Source: Metridium senile (Eukaryota; Cnidaria; Anthozoa; Actiniaria; Metridiidae). From it: DNA of 64,000 bases. A program made the position numbers and the translations under genes. The DNA lies in assembly GCA_949775045.1 (NCBI GenBank), contig OX459106.1, forward strand, positions 3,398,727 through 3,462,726, read 5' to 3'. The notes below the pieces were generated by a model. The model saw nothing but the letters and a program-made list of their open reading frames with translations, was not told where the DNA came from and made no database searches. Positions 12,230-25,600 of the stretch are shown in pieces. Within the stretch, counting starts at the first letter, position 1. Every line of letters begins with the position of its first letter.

Positions 12230-12999
12230 TATAGGGTGATCTGAAAATGTGTCAAAAAGATCGGGGTTTTCGGCACAAAAATTTTGCCTAGACCCTGTTA
12301 GTAATGTCTGACAATATTAGAGCATTCTGATAAATCCGCAAGATTTTATTTAGAAAAAACTACAAAATCCTACCCAGAATGCAATATGCCCTATAGGGTG
12401 ATGTGAAAATGTGTCAAAAAGATCGGGGTTTTCGGCACAAAATTTTCGCCTGGACCCTGTTAGTAATGTCTGAAAATATTAGAGCATTCTGATCAATCCG
12501 CAAGATTTTATTAAGAAAAAACTACAAAATCCTACCCAGAATGCAATATGCCCTATAGGGTGATCGGAAAATGTGTCAAAAAGATCTGGGTTTTTGGCAC
12601 AAAATTTTCGCCTAGACCCTGTTAGTAATGTCTGAGAATATTAGAGGATTCTGATAAATCCGCAAGATTTTATTTAGAAAAAGCTACAAAATCCTACCCA
12701 GAATGCAATATGCCCTATAGGGTATTCTGAAAATGTGTCAAAAAGATCGGGGTTTTCGGCACAAAATTTTTGCCTAGACCCTGTTAGTAATGTCTGAGAA
12801 TATTAGAGCATTCTGATAAATCCGCAAGATTTTATTTAGAAAAAACTACAAAATCCTACCCAGAATGCAATATGCCCTATAGGGTGATCTGAAAATGTGT
12901 CAAAAAGATCTGGGTTTTCGGCATAAAATTTTCGCCTAGACCCTGTTAGTAATGTCTGGGAATATTAGAGCATTCTCATAAATCCGCAAGATTTTATTT

Positions 13000-14630
13000 A
13001 GAAAAAACTACAAAATCCTACCCAGAATGCAATATGCCCTATAGGGTATTCTGAAAATGTGTCAAAAAGATCGGGGTTTTCGGCACAAAATTTTTGCCTA
13101 GACCCTGTTAGTAATGTCTGAGAATATTAGAGCATTCTGATAAATCCGCAAGATTTTATTTAGAAAAAACTACAAAATCCTACCCAGAATGCAATATGCC
13201 CTATAGGGTGATCTGAAAATGTGTCAAAAAGATCTGGGTTTTCGGCATAAAATGATCGCCTAGACCCTGTTAGTAATGTCTGGGAATATTAGAGCATTCT
13301 CATAAATCCGCAAGATTTTATTTAGAAAAAACTACAAAATCCTACCCAGAATGCAATATGCCCTATAGGGTGATCTGAAAATGTGTCAAAAAGATCGCTG
13401 TTTTCGGCACAAAATTTTCGCCTAGACCCTGTTAGTAATGTCTGAGAATATTAGAGCATTCTGATAAATCCTCAAGATTTTATTTAGAAAAAACTACAAA
13501 ATCCTACCCAGAATGCAATATGCCCTATAGGGTATTCTGAAAATGTGTCAAAAAGATCAGGATTTTCGGCATAAAATGATCGCCTAGACCCTGTTAGTAA
13601 TGTCTGGGAATATTAGAGCATTCTGATAAATCCGCAAGATTTTATTTAGAAAAAACTACAAAATCCTACCCAGAATGCAATATGCCCTATAGGGTGATCT
13701 GAAAATGTGTCAAAAAGATCGGGGTTTTCGGCACAAAACTTTTGTCTAGACCCTGTTAGTAATGTCTGAGAATATTAGAGCATTCTGATCAATCCGCAAG
13801 ATTTTATTTAGAAAAAACTACAAAATCCTACCCAGAATGCAATATGCCCTATAGGGTATTCTGAAAATGTGTCAAAAAGATCGGGGTTTTCGGCACAAAA
13901 TTTTTGCCTAGACCCTGTTAGTAATGTCTGAGAATATTAGAGCATTCTGATAAATCCGCAAGATTTTATTTAGAAAAAACTACAAAATCCTACCCAGAAT
14001 GCAATATGCCCTATAGGGTGATCTGAAAATGTGTCAAAAAGATCTGGGTTTTCGGCATAAAATGATCGCCTAGACCCTGTTAGTAATGTCTGGGAATATT
14101 AGAGCATTCTCATAAATCCGCAAGATTTTATTTAGAAAAAACTACAAAATCCTACCCAGAATGCAATATGCCCTATAGGGTGATCTGAAAATGTGTCAAA
14201 AAGATCGCTGTTTTCGGCACAAAATTTTCGCCTAGACCCTGTTAGTAATGTCTGAGAATATTAGAGCATTCTGATAAATCCTCAAGATTTTATTTAGAAA
14301 AAACTACAAAATCCTACCCAGAATGCAATATGCCCTATAGGGTATTCTGAAAATGTGTCAAAAAGATCAGGATTTTCGGCATAAAATGATCGCCTAGACC
14401 CTGTTAGTAATGTCTGGGAATATTAGAGCATTCTGATAAATCCGCAAGATTTTATTTAGAAAAAACTACAAAATCCTACCCAGAATGCAATATGCCCTAT
14501 AGGGTGATCTGAAAATGTGTCAAAAAGATCGGGGTTTTCGGCACAAAACTTTTGTCTAGACCCTGTTAGTAATGTCTGAGAATATTAGAGCATTCTGATC
14601 AATCCGCAAGATTTTATTTAGAAAAAACTA
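13000..14630. repeat. Higher-order repeat: two tandem 810-bp (5-monomer) blocks
   Basis: The monomer order in 13,000-13,820 is reproduced in 13,810-14,630. For example, GATCAGGATTTTCGGCAT is at 13,556 and 14,366, and CTTTTGTCTAGACC is at 13,739 and 14,549, each 810 bp (5 x 162) apart. The two blocks look almost identical by eye. Confidence 0.85.
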
Positions 14631-16559
14631 CAAAATTCTACCCAGAATGCAATATGCCCTATAGGGTGATCTGAAAATGTGTCAAAAAGATCGGGGTTTT
14701 CTGCACAAAAATTTTGCCTAGACCCTGTTAGTAATGTCCGACAATATTAGAACATTCTGATAAATCCTCAAGATTTTATTTAGAAAAAACTACAAAATCC
14801 TACCCAGAATGCAATATGCCCTATAGGGTGATGTGAAAATGTGTCAAAAAGATCGGGGTTTTCGGCACAAAATTTTCGCCTGGACCCTGTTAGTAATGTC
14901 TGAGAATATTAGAGCATTCTGATCAATCCGCAAGATTTTATTAAGAAAAAACTACAAAATCCTACCCAGAATGCAATATGCCCTATAGGGTGATCGGAAA
15001 ATGTGTCAAAAAGATCTGGGTTTTTGGCACAAAATTTTTGCCTAGACCCTGTTAGTAATGTCTGAGAATATTAGAGGATTCTGATAAATCCGCAAGATTT
15101 TATTTAGAAAAAACTACAAAATCCTACCCAGAATGCAATATGCCCTATAGGGTATTCTGAAAATGTGTCAAAAAGATCGGGGTTTTCGGCACAAAATTTT
15201 TGCCTAGACCCTGTTAGTAATGTCTGAGAAAATTAGAGCATTCTGATAAATCTGCAAGATTTTATTTAGAAAAAACTACAAAATCCTACCCAGAATGCAA
15301 TATGCCCTATAGGGTATTCTGAAAATGTGTCAAAAAGATCGGGGTTTTGGGCACAAAATTTTTGCCTAGACCCTGTTAGTAATGTGTGAGAAAATTAGAG
15401 CATTCTGATAAATCTGCAAGATTTTATTTAGAAAAAACTACAAAATCCTACCCAGAATGCAATATGCCCTATAGGGTGATCTGAAAATGTGTCAAAAAGA
15501 TCTGGGTTTTCGGCATAAAATGATCGCCTAGACCCTGTTAGTAATGTCTGGGAATATTAGAGCATTCTGATAAATCCGCAAGATTTTATTTAGAAAAAAC
15601 TACAAAATCCTACCCAGAATGCAATATGCCCTATAGGGTATTCTGAAAATGTGTCAAAAAGATCGGGGTTTTCGGCACAAAATTTTTGCCTAGACCTTGT
15701 TAGTAATGTCTGAGAAAATTAGAGCATTCTGATAAATCCGCAAGATTTTATTTAGAAAAAACTACAAAATCCTACCCAGAATGCAATATGCCCTATAGGG
15801 TGATCTGAAAATGTGTCAAAAAGATCTGGGTTTTCGGCATAAAATGATCGCCTAGACCCTGTTAGTAATGTCTGGGAATATTAGAGCATTCTCATAAATC
15901 CGCAAGATTTTATTTAGAAAAAACTACAAAATCCTACCCAGAATGCAATATGCCCTATAGGGTGATCTGAAAATGTGTCAAAAAGATCGCTGTTTTCGGC
16001 ACAAAATTTTCGCCTAGACCCTGTTAGTAATGTCTGAGAATATTAGAGCATTCTCATAAATCCGCAAGATTTTATTTAGAAAAAACTACAAAATCCTACC
16101 CAGAATGCAATATGCCCTATAGGGTATTCTGAAAATGTGTCAAAAAGATCGGGGTTTTCGGCATAAAATGATCGCCTAGACCCTGTTAGTAATGTCTGAG
16201 AATATTAGAGCATTCTGATAAATCCGCAAGATTTTATTTAGAAAAAACTACAAAATCCTACCAAGAATGCAATATGCCCTATAGGGTATTCTGAAAATGT
16301 GTCAAAAATATCGGGGTTTTCGGCAAAAATGATCGCCTAGACCCTGTTAGTAATGTCTGGGAATATTAGAGCATTCTGATAAATCCGCAAGATTTTATTT
16401 AGAAAAAACTACAAAATCCTACCCAGAATGCAATATGCCCTATAGGGTGATCTGAAAATGTGTCAAAAAAATCGGGGTTTTAGGCACAAAACTTTTGTCT
16501 AGACCCTGTTAGTAATGTCTGAGAATATTAGAGCATTCTGATAAATCCGCAAGATTTTA

Positions 16560-16620
16560 TTTAGAAAAAACTACAGAATTCTACCCAGAATGCAATATGC
16601 CCTATAGGGTGATCTGAAAA
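16560..16620. other. Paralogous empty site of the DNA transposon insertion
   Basis: The monomer here shares the private change CTACAGAATTCTACCC with the monomer interrupted at 7,361, and the monomers on either side also match those flanking the transposon. Here the palindrome is intact (GCCCTATAGGGTG), with no insertion. This gives the pre-insertion sequence and confirms a single TAT that became duplicated. The two sites are offset by about 27 monomers once the transposon is removed. Confidence 0.85.
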
Positions 16621-19600
16621 TGTGTCAAAAAGATCGGGGTTTTCGGCACAAAAATTTTTGCCTAGACCCTGTTAGTAATGTCTGAGAATATTAGAGCATT
16701 CTGATAAATCCGCAAGATTTTATTTAGAAAAAACTACAAAATCCTACCCAGAATGCAATATGCCCTATAGGGTGATGTGAAAATGTGTCAAAAAGATCGC
16801 TGTTTTCGGCACAAAATTTTCGCCTGGACCCTGTTAGTAATGTCTGAAAATATTAGAGCATTCTGATCAATCCGCAAGATTTTATTAAGAAAAAACTACA
16901 AAATCCTACCCAGAATGCAATATGCCCTATAGGGTGATCGGAAAATGTGTCAAAAAGATCTGGGTTTTTGGCACAAAATTTTCGCCTAGACCCTGTTAGT
17001 AATGTCTGAGAATATTAGAGGATTCTGATAAATCCGCAAGATTTTATTTAGAAAAAACTACAAAATCCTACCCAGAATGCAATATGCCCTATAGGGTATT
17101 CTGAAAATGTGTCAAAAAGATCGGGGTTTTCGGCACAAAATTTTTGCCTAGACCCTGTTAGTAATGTCTGAGAATATTAGAGCATTCTGATAAATCCGCA
17201 AGATTTTATTTAGAAAAAACTACAAAATCCTACCCAGAATGCAATATGCCCTATAGGGTGATCTGAAAATGTGTCAAAAAGATCTGGGTTTTCGGCATAA
17301 AATTTTCGCCTAGACCCTGTTAGTAATGTCTGGGAATATTAGAGCATTCTCATAAATCCGCAAGATTTTATTTAGAAAAAACTACAAAATCCTACCCAGA
17401 ACGCAATATGCCCTATAGGGTATTCTGAAAATGTGTCAAAAAGATCGGGGTTTTCGGCACAAAATTTTTGCCTAGACCCTGTTAGTAATGTCTGAGAAAA
17501 TTAGAGCATTCTGATAAATCCGCAAGATTTTATTTAGAAAAAACTACAAAATCCTACCCAGAATGCAATATGCCCTATAGGGTGATCTGAAAATGTGTCA
17601 AAAAGATCTGGGTTTTCGGCATAAAATGATCGCCTAGACCCTGTTAGTAATGTCTGGGAATATTAGAGCATTCTCATAAATCCGCAAGATTTTATTTAGA
17701 AAAAACTACAAAATCCTACCCAGAATGCAATATGCCCTATAGGGTGATCTGAAAATGTGTCAAAAAGATCGCTGTTTTCGGCACAAAATTTTCGCCTAGA
17801 CCCTGTTAGTAATGTCTGAGAATATTAGAGCATTCTGATAAATCCGCAAGATTTTATTTAGAAAAAACTACAAAATCCTACCCAGAATGCAATATGCCCT
17901 ATAGGGTATTCTGAAAATGTGTCAAAAAGATCGGGGTTTTCGGCATAAAATGATCGCCTAGACCCTGTTAGTAATGTCTGAGAATATTAGAGCATTCTGA
18001 TAAATCCGCAAGATTTTATTTAGAAAAAACTACAAAATCCTACCCAGAATGCAATATGCCCTATAGGGTGATCTGAAAATGTGTCAAAAAGATCTGGGTT
18101 TTCGGCATAAAATGATCGCCTAGACCCTGTTAGTAATGTCTGGGAATATTAGAGCATTCTCATAAATCCGCAAGATTTTATTTAGAAAAAACTACAAAAT
18201 CCTACCCAGAATGCAATATGCCCTATAGGGTGATGTGAAAATGTGTCAAAAAGATCGCTGTTTTCAGCACAAAATTTTCGCCTGGACCCTGTTAGTAATG
18301 TCTGAAAATATTAGAGCATTCTGATCAATCCGCAAGATTTTATTAAGAAAAAACTACAAAATCCTACCCAGAATGCAATATGCCCTATAGGGTGATCGGA
18401 AAATGTGTCAAAAAGATCTGGGTTTTTGGCACAAAATTTTCGCCTAGACCCTGTTAGTAATGTCTGAGAATATTAGAGCATTCTGATAAATCCGCAAGAT
18501 TTTATTTAGAAAAAACTACAAAATCCTACCCAGAATGCAATATGCCCTATAGGGTATTCTGAAAATGTGTCAAAAAGATCGGGGTTTTCGGCACAAAATT
18601 TTTGCCTAGACCCTGTTAGTAATGTCTGAGAATATTAGAGCATTCTGATAAATCCGCAAGATTTTATTTAGAAAAAACTACAAAATCCTACCCAGAATGC
18701 AATATGCCCTATAGGGTGATCTGAAAATGTGTCAAAAAGATCTGGGTTTTCGGCATAAAATTTTCGCCTAGACCCTGTTAGTAATGTCTGGGAATATTAG
18801 AGCATTCTCATAAATCCGCAAGATTTTATTTAGAAAAAACTACAAAATCCTACCCAGAACGCAATATGCCCTATAGGGTATTCTGAAAATGTGTCAAAAA
18901 GATCGGGGTTTTCGGCACAAAATTTTTGCCTAGACCCTGTTAGTAATGTCTGAGAAAATTAGAGCATTCTGATAAATCCGCAAGATTTTATTTAGAAAAA
19001 ACTACAAAATCCTACCCAGAATGCAATATGCCCTATAGGGTGATCTGAAAATGTGTCAAAAAGATCTGGGTTTTCGGCATAAAATGATCGCCTAGACCCT
19101 GTTAGTAATGTCTGGGAATATTAGAGCATTCTCATAAATCCGCAAGATTTTATTTAGAAAAAACTACAAAATCCTACCCAGAATGCAATATGCCCTATAG
19201 GGTGATCTGAAAATGTGTCAAAAAGATCGCTGTTTTCGGCACAAAATTTTCGCCTAGACCCTGTTAGTAATGTCTGAGAATATTAGAGCATTCTGATAAA
19301 TCCGCAAGATTTTATTTAGAAAAAACTACAAAATCCTACCCAGAATGCAATATGCCCTATAGGGTATTCTGAAAATGTGTCAAAAAGATCGGGGTTTTCG
19401 GCATAAAATGATCGCCTAGACCCTGTTAGTAATGTCTGAGAATATTAGAGCATTCTGATAAATCCGCAAGATTTTATTTAGAAAAAACTACAAAATCCTA
19501 CCCAGAATGCAATATGCCCTATAGGGTGATCTGAAAATGTGTCAAAAAGATCTGGGTTTTCGGCATAAAATGATCGCCTAGACCCTGTTAGTAATGTCTG

Positions 19601-22600
19601 GGAATATTAGAGCATTCTCATAAATCCGCAAGATTTTATTTAGAAAAAACTACAAAATCCTACCCAGAATGCAATATGCCCTATAGGGTGATCTGAAAAT
19701 GTGTCAAAAAGATCGCTTTTTTCGGCACAAAATTTTCGCCTAGACCCTGTTAGTAATGTCTGAGAATATTAGAGCATTCTGATAAATCCTCAAGATTTTA
19801 TTTAGAAAAAACTACAAAATCCTACCCAGAATGCAATATGCCCTATAGGGTATTCTGAAAATGTGTCAAAAAGATCAGGATTTTCGGCATAAAATGATCG
19901 CCTAGACCCTGTTAGTAATGTCTGGGAATATTAGAGCATTCTGATAAATCCGCAAGATTTTATTTAGAAAAAACTACAAAATCCTACCCAGAATGCAATA
20001 TGCCCTATAGGGTGATCTGAAAATGTGTCAAAAAGATCTGGGTTTTCGGCATAAAATGATCGCCTAGACCCTGTTAGTAATGTCTGGGAATATTAGAGCA
20101 TTCTCATAAATCCGCAAGATTTTATTTAGAAAAAACTACAAAATCCTACCCAGAATGCAATATGCCCTATAGGGTGATCTGAAAATGTGTCAAAAAGATC
20201 GCTGTTTTCGGCACAAAATTTTCGCCTAGACCCTGTTAGTAATGTCTGAGAATATTAGAGCATTCTGATAAATCCGCAAGATTTTATTTAGAAAAAACTA
20301 CAAAATCCTACCCAGAATGCAATATGCCCTATAGGGTATTCTGAAAATGTGTCAAAAAGATCGGGGTTTTCGGCATAAAATGATCGCCTAGACCCTGTTA
20401 GTAATGTCTGAGAATATTAGAGCATTCTGATAAATCCGCAAGATTTTATTTAGAAAAAACTACAAAATCCTACCCAGAATGCAATATGCCCTATAGGGTG
20501 ATCTGAAAATGTGTCAAAAAGATCTGGGTTTTCGGCATAAAATGATCGCCTAGACCCTGTTAGTAATGTCTGGGAATATTAGAGCATTCTCATAAATCCG
20601 CAAGATTTTATTTAGAAAAAACTACAAAATCCTACCCAGAATGCAATATGCCCTATAGGGTGATCTGAAAATGTGTCAAAAAGATCGCTTTTTTCGGCAC
20701 AAAATTTTCGCCTAGACCCTGTTAGTAATGTCTGAGAATATTAGAGCATTCTGATAAATCCTCAAGATTTTATTTAGAAAAAACTACAAAATCCTACCCA
20801 GAATGCAATATGCCCTATAGGGTATTCTGAAAATGTGTCAAAAAGATCAGGATTTTCGGCATAAAATGATCGCCTAGACCCTGTTAGTAATGTCTGGGAA
20901 TATTAGAGCATTCTGATAAATCCGCAAGATTTTATTTAGAAAAAACTACAAAATCCTACCCAGAATGCAATATGCCCTATAGGGTGATCTGAAAATGTGT
21001 CAAAAAGATCGGGGTTTTCGGCACAAAACTTTTGTCTAGACCCTGTTAGTAATGTCTGAGAATATTAGAGCATTCTGATCAATCCGCAAGATTTTATTTA
21101 GAAAAAACTACAAAATTCTACCCAGAATGCAATATGCCCTATAGGGTGATCTGAAAATGTGTCAAAAAGATCGGGGTTTTCGGCACAAAAATTTTGCCTA
21201 GACCCTGTTAGTAATGTCTGACAATATTAGAACATTCTGATAAATCCTCAAGATTTTATTTAGAAAAAACTACAAAATCCTACCCAGAATGCAATATGCC
21301 CTATAGGGTGATGTGAAAATGTGTCAAAAAGATCGGGGTTTTCGGCACAAAATTTTCGCCTGGACCCTGTTAGTAATGTCTGAGAATATTAGAGCATTCT
21401 GATCAATCCGCAAGATTTTATTAAGAAAAAACTACAAAATCCTACCCAGAATGCAATATGCCCTATAGGGTATTCTGAAAATGTGTCAAAAAGATCGGGG
21501 TTTTCGGCACAAAATTTTTGCCTAGACCCTGTTAGTAATGTCTGAGAAAATTAGAGCATTCTGATAAATCTGCAAGATTTTATTTAGAAAAAACTACAAA
21601 ATCCTACCCAGAATGCAATATGCCCTATAGGGTATTCTGAAAATGTGTCAAAAAGATCGGGGTTTTGGGCACAAAATTTTTGCCTAGACCCTGTTAGTAA
21701 TGTGTGAGAAAAATAGAGCATTCTGATAAATCTGCAAGATTTTATTTAGAAAAAACTACAAAATCCTACCCAGAATGCAATATGCCCTATAGGGTGATCT
21801 GAAAATGTGTCCAAAAGATCTGGGTTTTCGGCATAAAATGATCGCCTAGACCCTGTTAGTAATGTCTGGGAATATTAGAGCATTCTGATAAATCCGCAAG
21901 ATTTTATTTAGAAAAAACTACAAAATCCTACCCAGAATGCAATATGCCCTATAGGGTATTCTGAAAATGTGTCAAAAAGATCGGGGTTTTCGGCACAAAA
22001 TTTTTGCCTAGACCCTGTTAGTAATGTCTGAGAATATTAGAGCATTCTGATAAATCCGCAAGATTTTATTTAGAAAAAACTACAAAATCCTACCCAGAAT
22101 GCAATATGCCCTATAGGGTATTCTGAAAATGTGTCAAAAAGATCGGGGTTTTCGGCATAAAATGATCGCCTAGACCCTGTTAGTAATGTCTGAGAATATT
22201 AGAGCATTCTGATAAATCCTCAAGATTTTATTTAGAAAAAACTACAAAATCCTACCCAGAATGCAATATGCCCTATAGGGTATTCTGAAAATGTGTCAAA
22301 AAGATCAGGATTTTCGGCATAAAATGATCGCCTAGACCCTGTTAGTAATGTCTGGGAATATTAGAGCATTCTGATAAATCCGCAAGATTTTATTTAGAAA
22401 AAACTACAAAATCCTACCCAGAATGCAATATGCCCTATAGGGTGATCTGAAAATGTGTCAAAAAGATCGGGGTTTTCGGCACAAAACTTTTGTCTAGACC
22501 CTGTTAGTAATGTCTGAGAATATTAGAGCATTCTGATCAATCCGCAAGATTTTATTTAGAAAAAACTACAAAATTCTACCCAGAATGCAATATGCCCTAT

Positions 22601-25600
22601 AGGGTGATCTGAAAATGTGTCAAAAAGATCGGGGTTTTCGGCACAAAAATTTTGCCTAGACCCTGTTAGTAATGTCTGACAATATTAGAACATTCTGATA
22701 AATCCTCAAGATTTTATTTAGAAAAAACTACAAAATCCTACCCAGAATGCAATATGCCCTATAGGGTGATGTGAAAATGTGTCAAAAAGATCGGGGTTTT
22801 CGGCACAAAATTTTCGCCTGGACCCTGTTAGTAATGTCTGAGAATATTAGAGCATTCTGATCAATCCGCAAGATTTTATTAAGAAAAAACTACAAAATCC
22901 TACCCAGAATGCAATATGCCCTATAGGGTGATCGGAAAATGTGTCAAAAAGATCTGGGTTTTTGGCACAAAATTTTTGCCTAGACCCTGTTAGTAATGTC
23001 TGAGAATATTAGAGCATTCTGATAAATCCTCAAGATTTTATTTAGAAAAAACTACAAAATCCTACCCAGAATGCAATATGCCCTATAGGGTGATCTGAAA
23101 ATGTGTCAAAAAGATCGGGGTTTTCGGCACAAAACTTTTGTCTAGACCCTGTTAGTAATGTCTGAGAATATTAGAGCATTCTGATCAATCCGCAAGATTT
23201 TATTTAGAAAAAACTACAAAATTCTACAAGGAATGCAATATGCCCTATAGGGTGATCTGAAAATGTGTCAAAAAGATCGGGGTTTTCGGCACAAAAATTT
23301 TGCCTAGACCCTGTTAGTAATGTCTGACAATATTAGAACATTCTGATAAATCCTCAAGATTTTATTTAGAAAAAACTACAAAATCCTACCCAGAATGCAA
23401 TATGCCCTATAGGGTGATGTGAAAATGTGTCAAAAAGATCGGGGTTTTCGGCACAAAATTTTCGCCTGGACCCTGTTAGTAATGTCTGAGAATATTAGAG
23501 CTTTCTGATCAATCCGCAAGATTTTATTAAGAAAAAACTACAAAATCCTACCCAGAATGCAATATGCCCTATAGGGTGATCTGAAAATGTGTCAAAAAGA
23601 TCTGGGTTTTCGGCATAAAATGATCGCCTAGACCCTGTTAGTAATGTCTGGGAATATTAGAGCATTCTGATAAATCCGCAAGATTTTATTTAGAAAAAAC
23701 TACAAAATCCTACCCAGAATGCAATATGCCCTATAGGGTATTCTGAAAATGTGTCAAAAAGATCGGGGTTTTCGGCACAAAATTTTTGCCTAGACCCTGT
23801 TAGTAATGTCTGAGAAAATTAGAGCATTCTGATAAATCCGCAAGATTTTATTTAGAAAAAACTACAAAATCCTACCCAGAATGCAATATGCCCTATAGGG
23901 TGATCTGAAAATGTGTCAAAAAGATCTGGGTTTTCGGCATAAAATGATCGCCTAGACCCTGTTAGTAATGTCTGGGAATATTAGAGCATTCTCATAAATC
24001 CGCAAGATTTTATTTAGGAAAAACTACAAAATCCTACCCAGAATGCAATATGCCCTATAGGGTGATCTGAAAATGTGTCAAAAAGATCGCTGTTTTCGGC
24101 ACAAAATTTTCGCCTAGACCCTGTTAGTAATGTCTGAGAATATTAGAGCATTCTGATCAATCCGCAAGATTTTATTTAGAAAAAACTACAAAATCCTACC
24201 CAGAATGCAATATGCCCTATAGGGTATTCTGAAAATGTGTCAAAAAGATCGGGGTTTTCGGCATAAAATGATCGCCTAGACCCTGTTAGTAATGTCTGAG
24301 AATATTAGAGGATTCTGATAAATCCTCAAGATTTTATTTAGAAAAAACTACAAAATCCTACCCAGAATGCAATATGCCCTATAGGGTATTCTGAAAATGT
24401 GTCAAAAAGATCAGGATTTTCGGCATAAAATGATCGCCTAGACCCTGTTAGTAATGTCTGGGAATATTAGAGCATTCTGATAAATCCGCAAGATTTTATT
24501 TAGAAAAAACTACAAAATCCTACCCAGAATGCAATATGCCCTATAGGGTGATCTGAAAATGTGTCAAAAAGATCGGGGTTTTCGGCACAAAACTTTTGTC
24601 TAGACCCTGTTAGTAATGTCTGAGAATATTAGAGCATTCTGATCAATCCGCAAGATTTTATTTAGAAAAAACTACAAAATTCTACCCAGAATGCAATATG
24701 CCCTATAGGGTGATCTGAAAATGTGTCAAAAAGATCGGGGTTTTCGGCACAAAAATTTTGCCTAGACCCTGTTAGTAATGTCTGACAATATTAGAACATT
24801 CTGATAAATCCTCAAGATTTTATTTAGAAAAAACTACAAAATCCTACCCAGAATGCAATATGCCCTATAGGGTGATGTGAAAATGTGTCAAAAAGATCGG
24901 GGTTTTCGGCACAAAATTTTCGCCTGGACCCTGTTAGTAATGTCTGAGAATATTAGAGCATTCTGATCAATCCGCAAGATTTTATTAAGAAAAAACTACA
25001 AAATCCTACCCAGAATGCAATATGCCCTATAGGGTGATCGGAAAATGTGTCAAAAAGATCTGGGTTTTTGGCACAAAATTTTTGCCTAGACCCTGTTAGT
25101 AATGTCTGAGAATATTAGAGCATTCTGATAAATCCGCAAGATTTTATTTAGAAAAAACTACAAAATCCTACCCAGAATGCAATATGCCCTATAGGGTATT
25201 CTGAAAATGTGTCAAAAAGATCGGGGTTTTCGGCACAAAATTTTCGCCTAGACCCTGTTAGTAATGTCTGAGAATATTAGAGCATTCTGATCAATCCGCA
25301 AGATTTTATTAAGAAAAAACTACAAAATCCTACCCAGAATGCAATATGCCCTATAGGGTGATCGGAAAATGTGTCAAAAAGATCTGGGTTTTTGGCACAA
25401 AATTTTCGCCTAGACCCTGTTAGTAATGTCTGAGAATATTAGAGCATTCTGATAAATCCGCAAGATTTTATTTAGAAAAAACTACAAAATTCTACCCAGA
25501 ATGCAATATGCGCTATAGGGTATTCTGAAAATGTGTCAAAAAGATCAGGGTTTTCGGCACAAAAATTTTGCCTAGACCCTGTTAGTAATGTCTGGGAATA

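Noticed and set aside
12082..12276. Minus-strand open frame of 64 codons
   Set aside because: It is read from the right terminal inverted repeat and crosses its end into satellite; the left repeat shows the same is noncoding.
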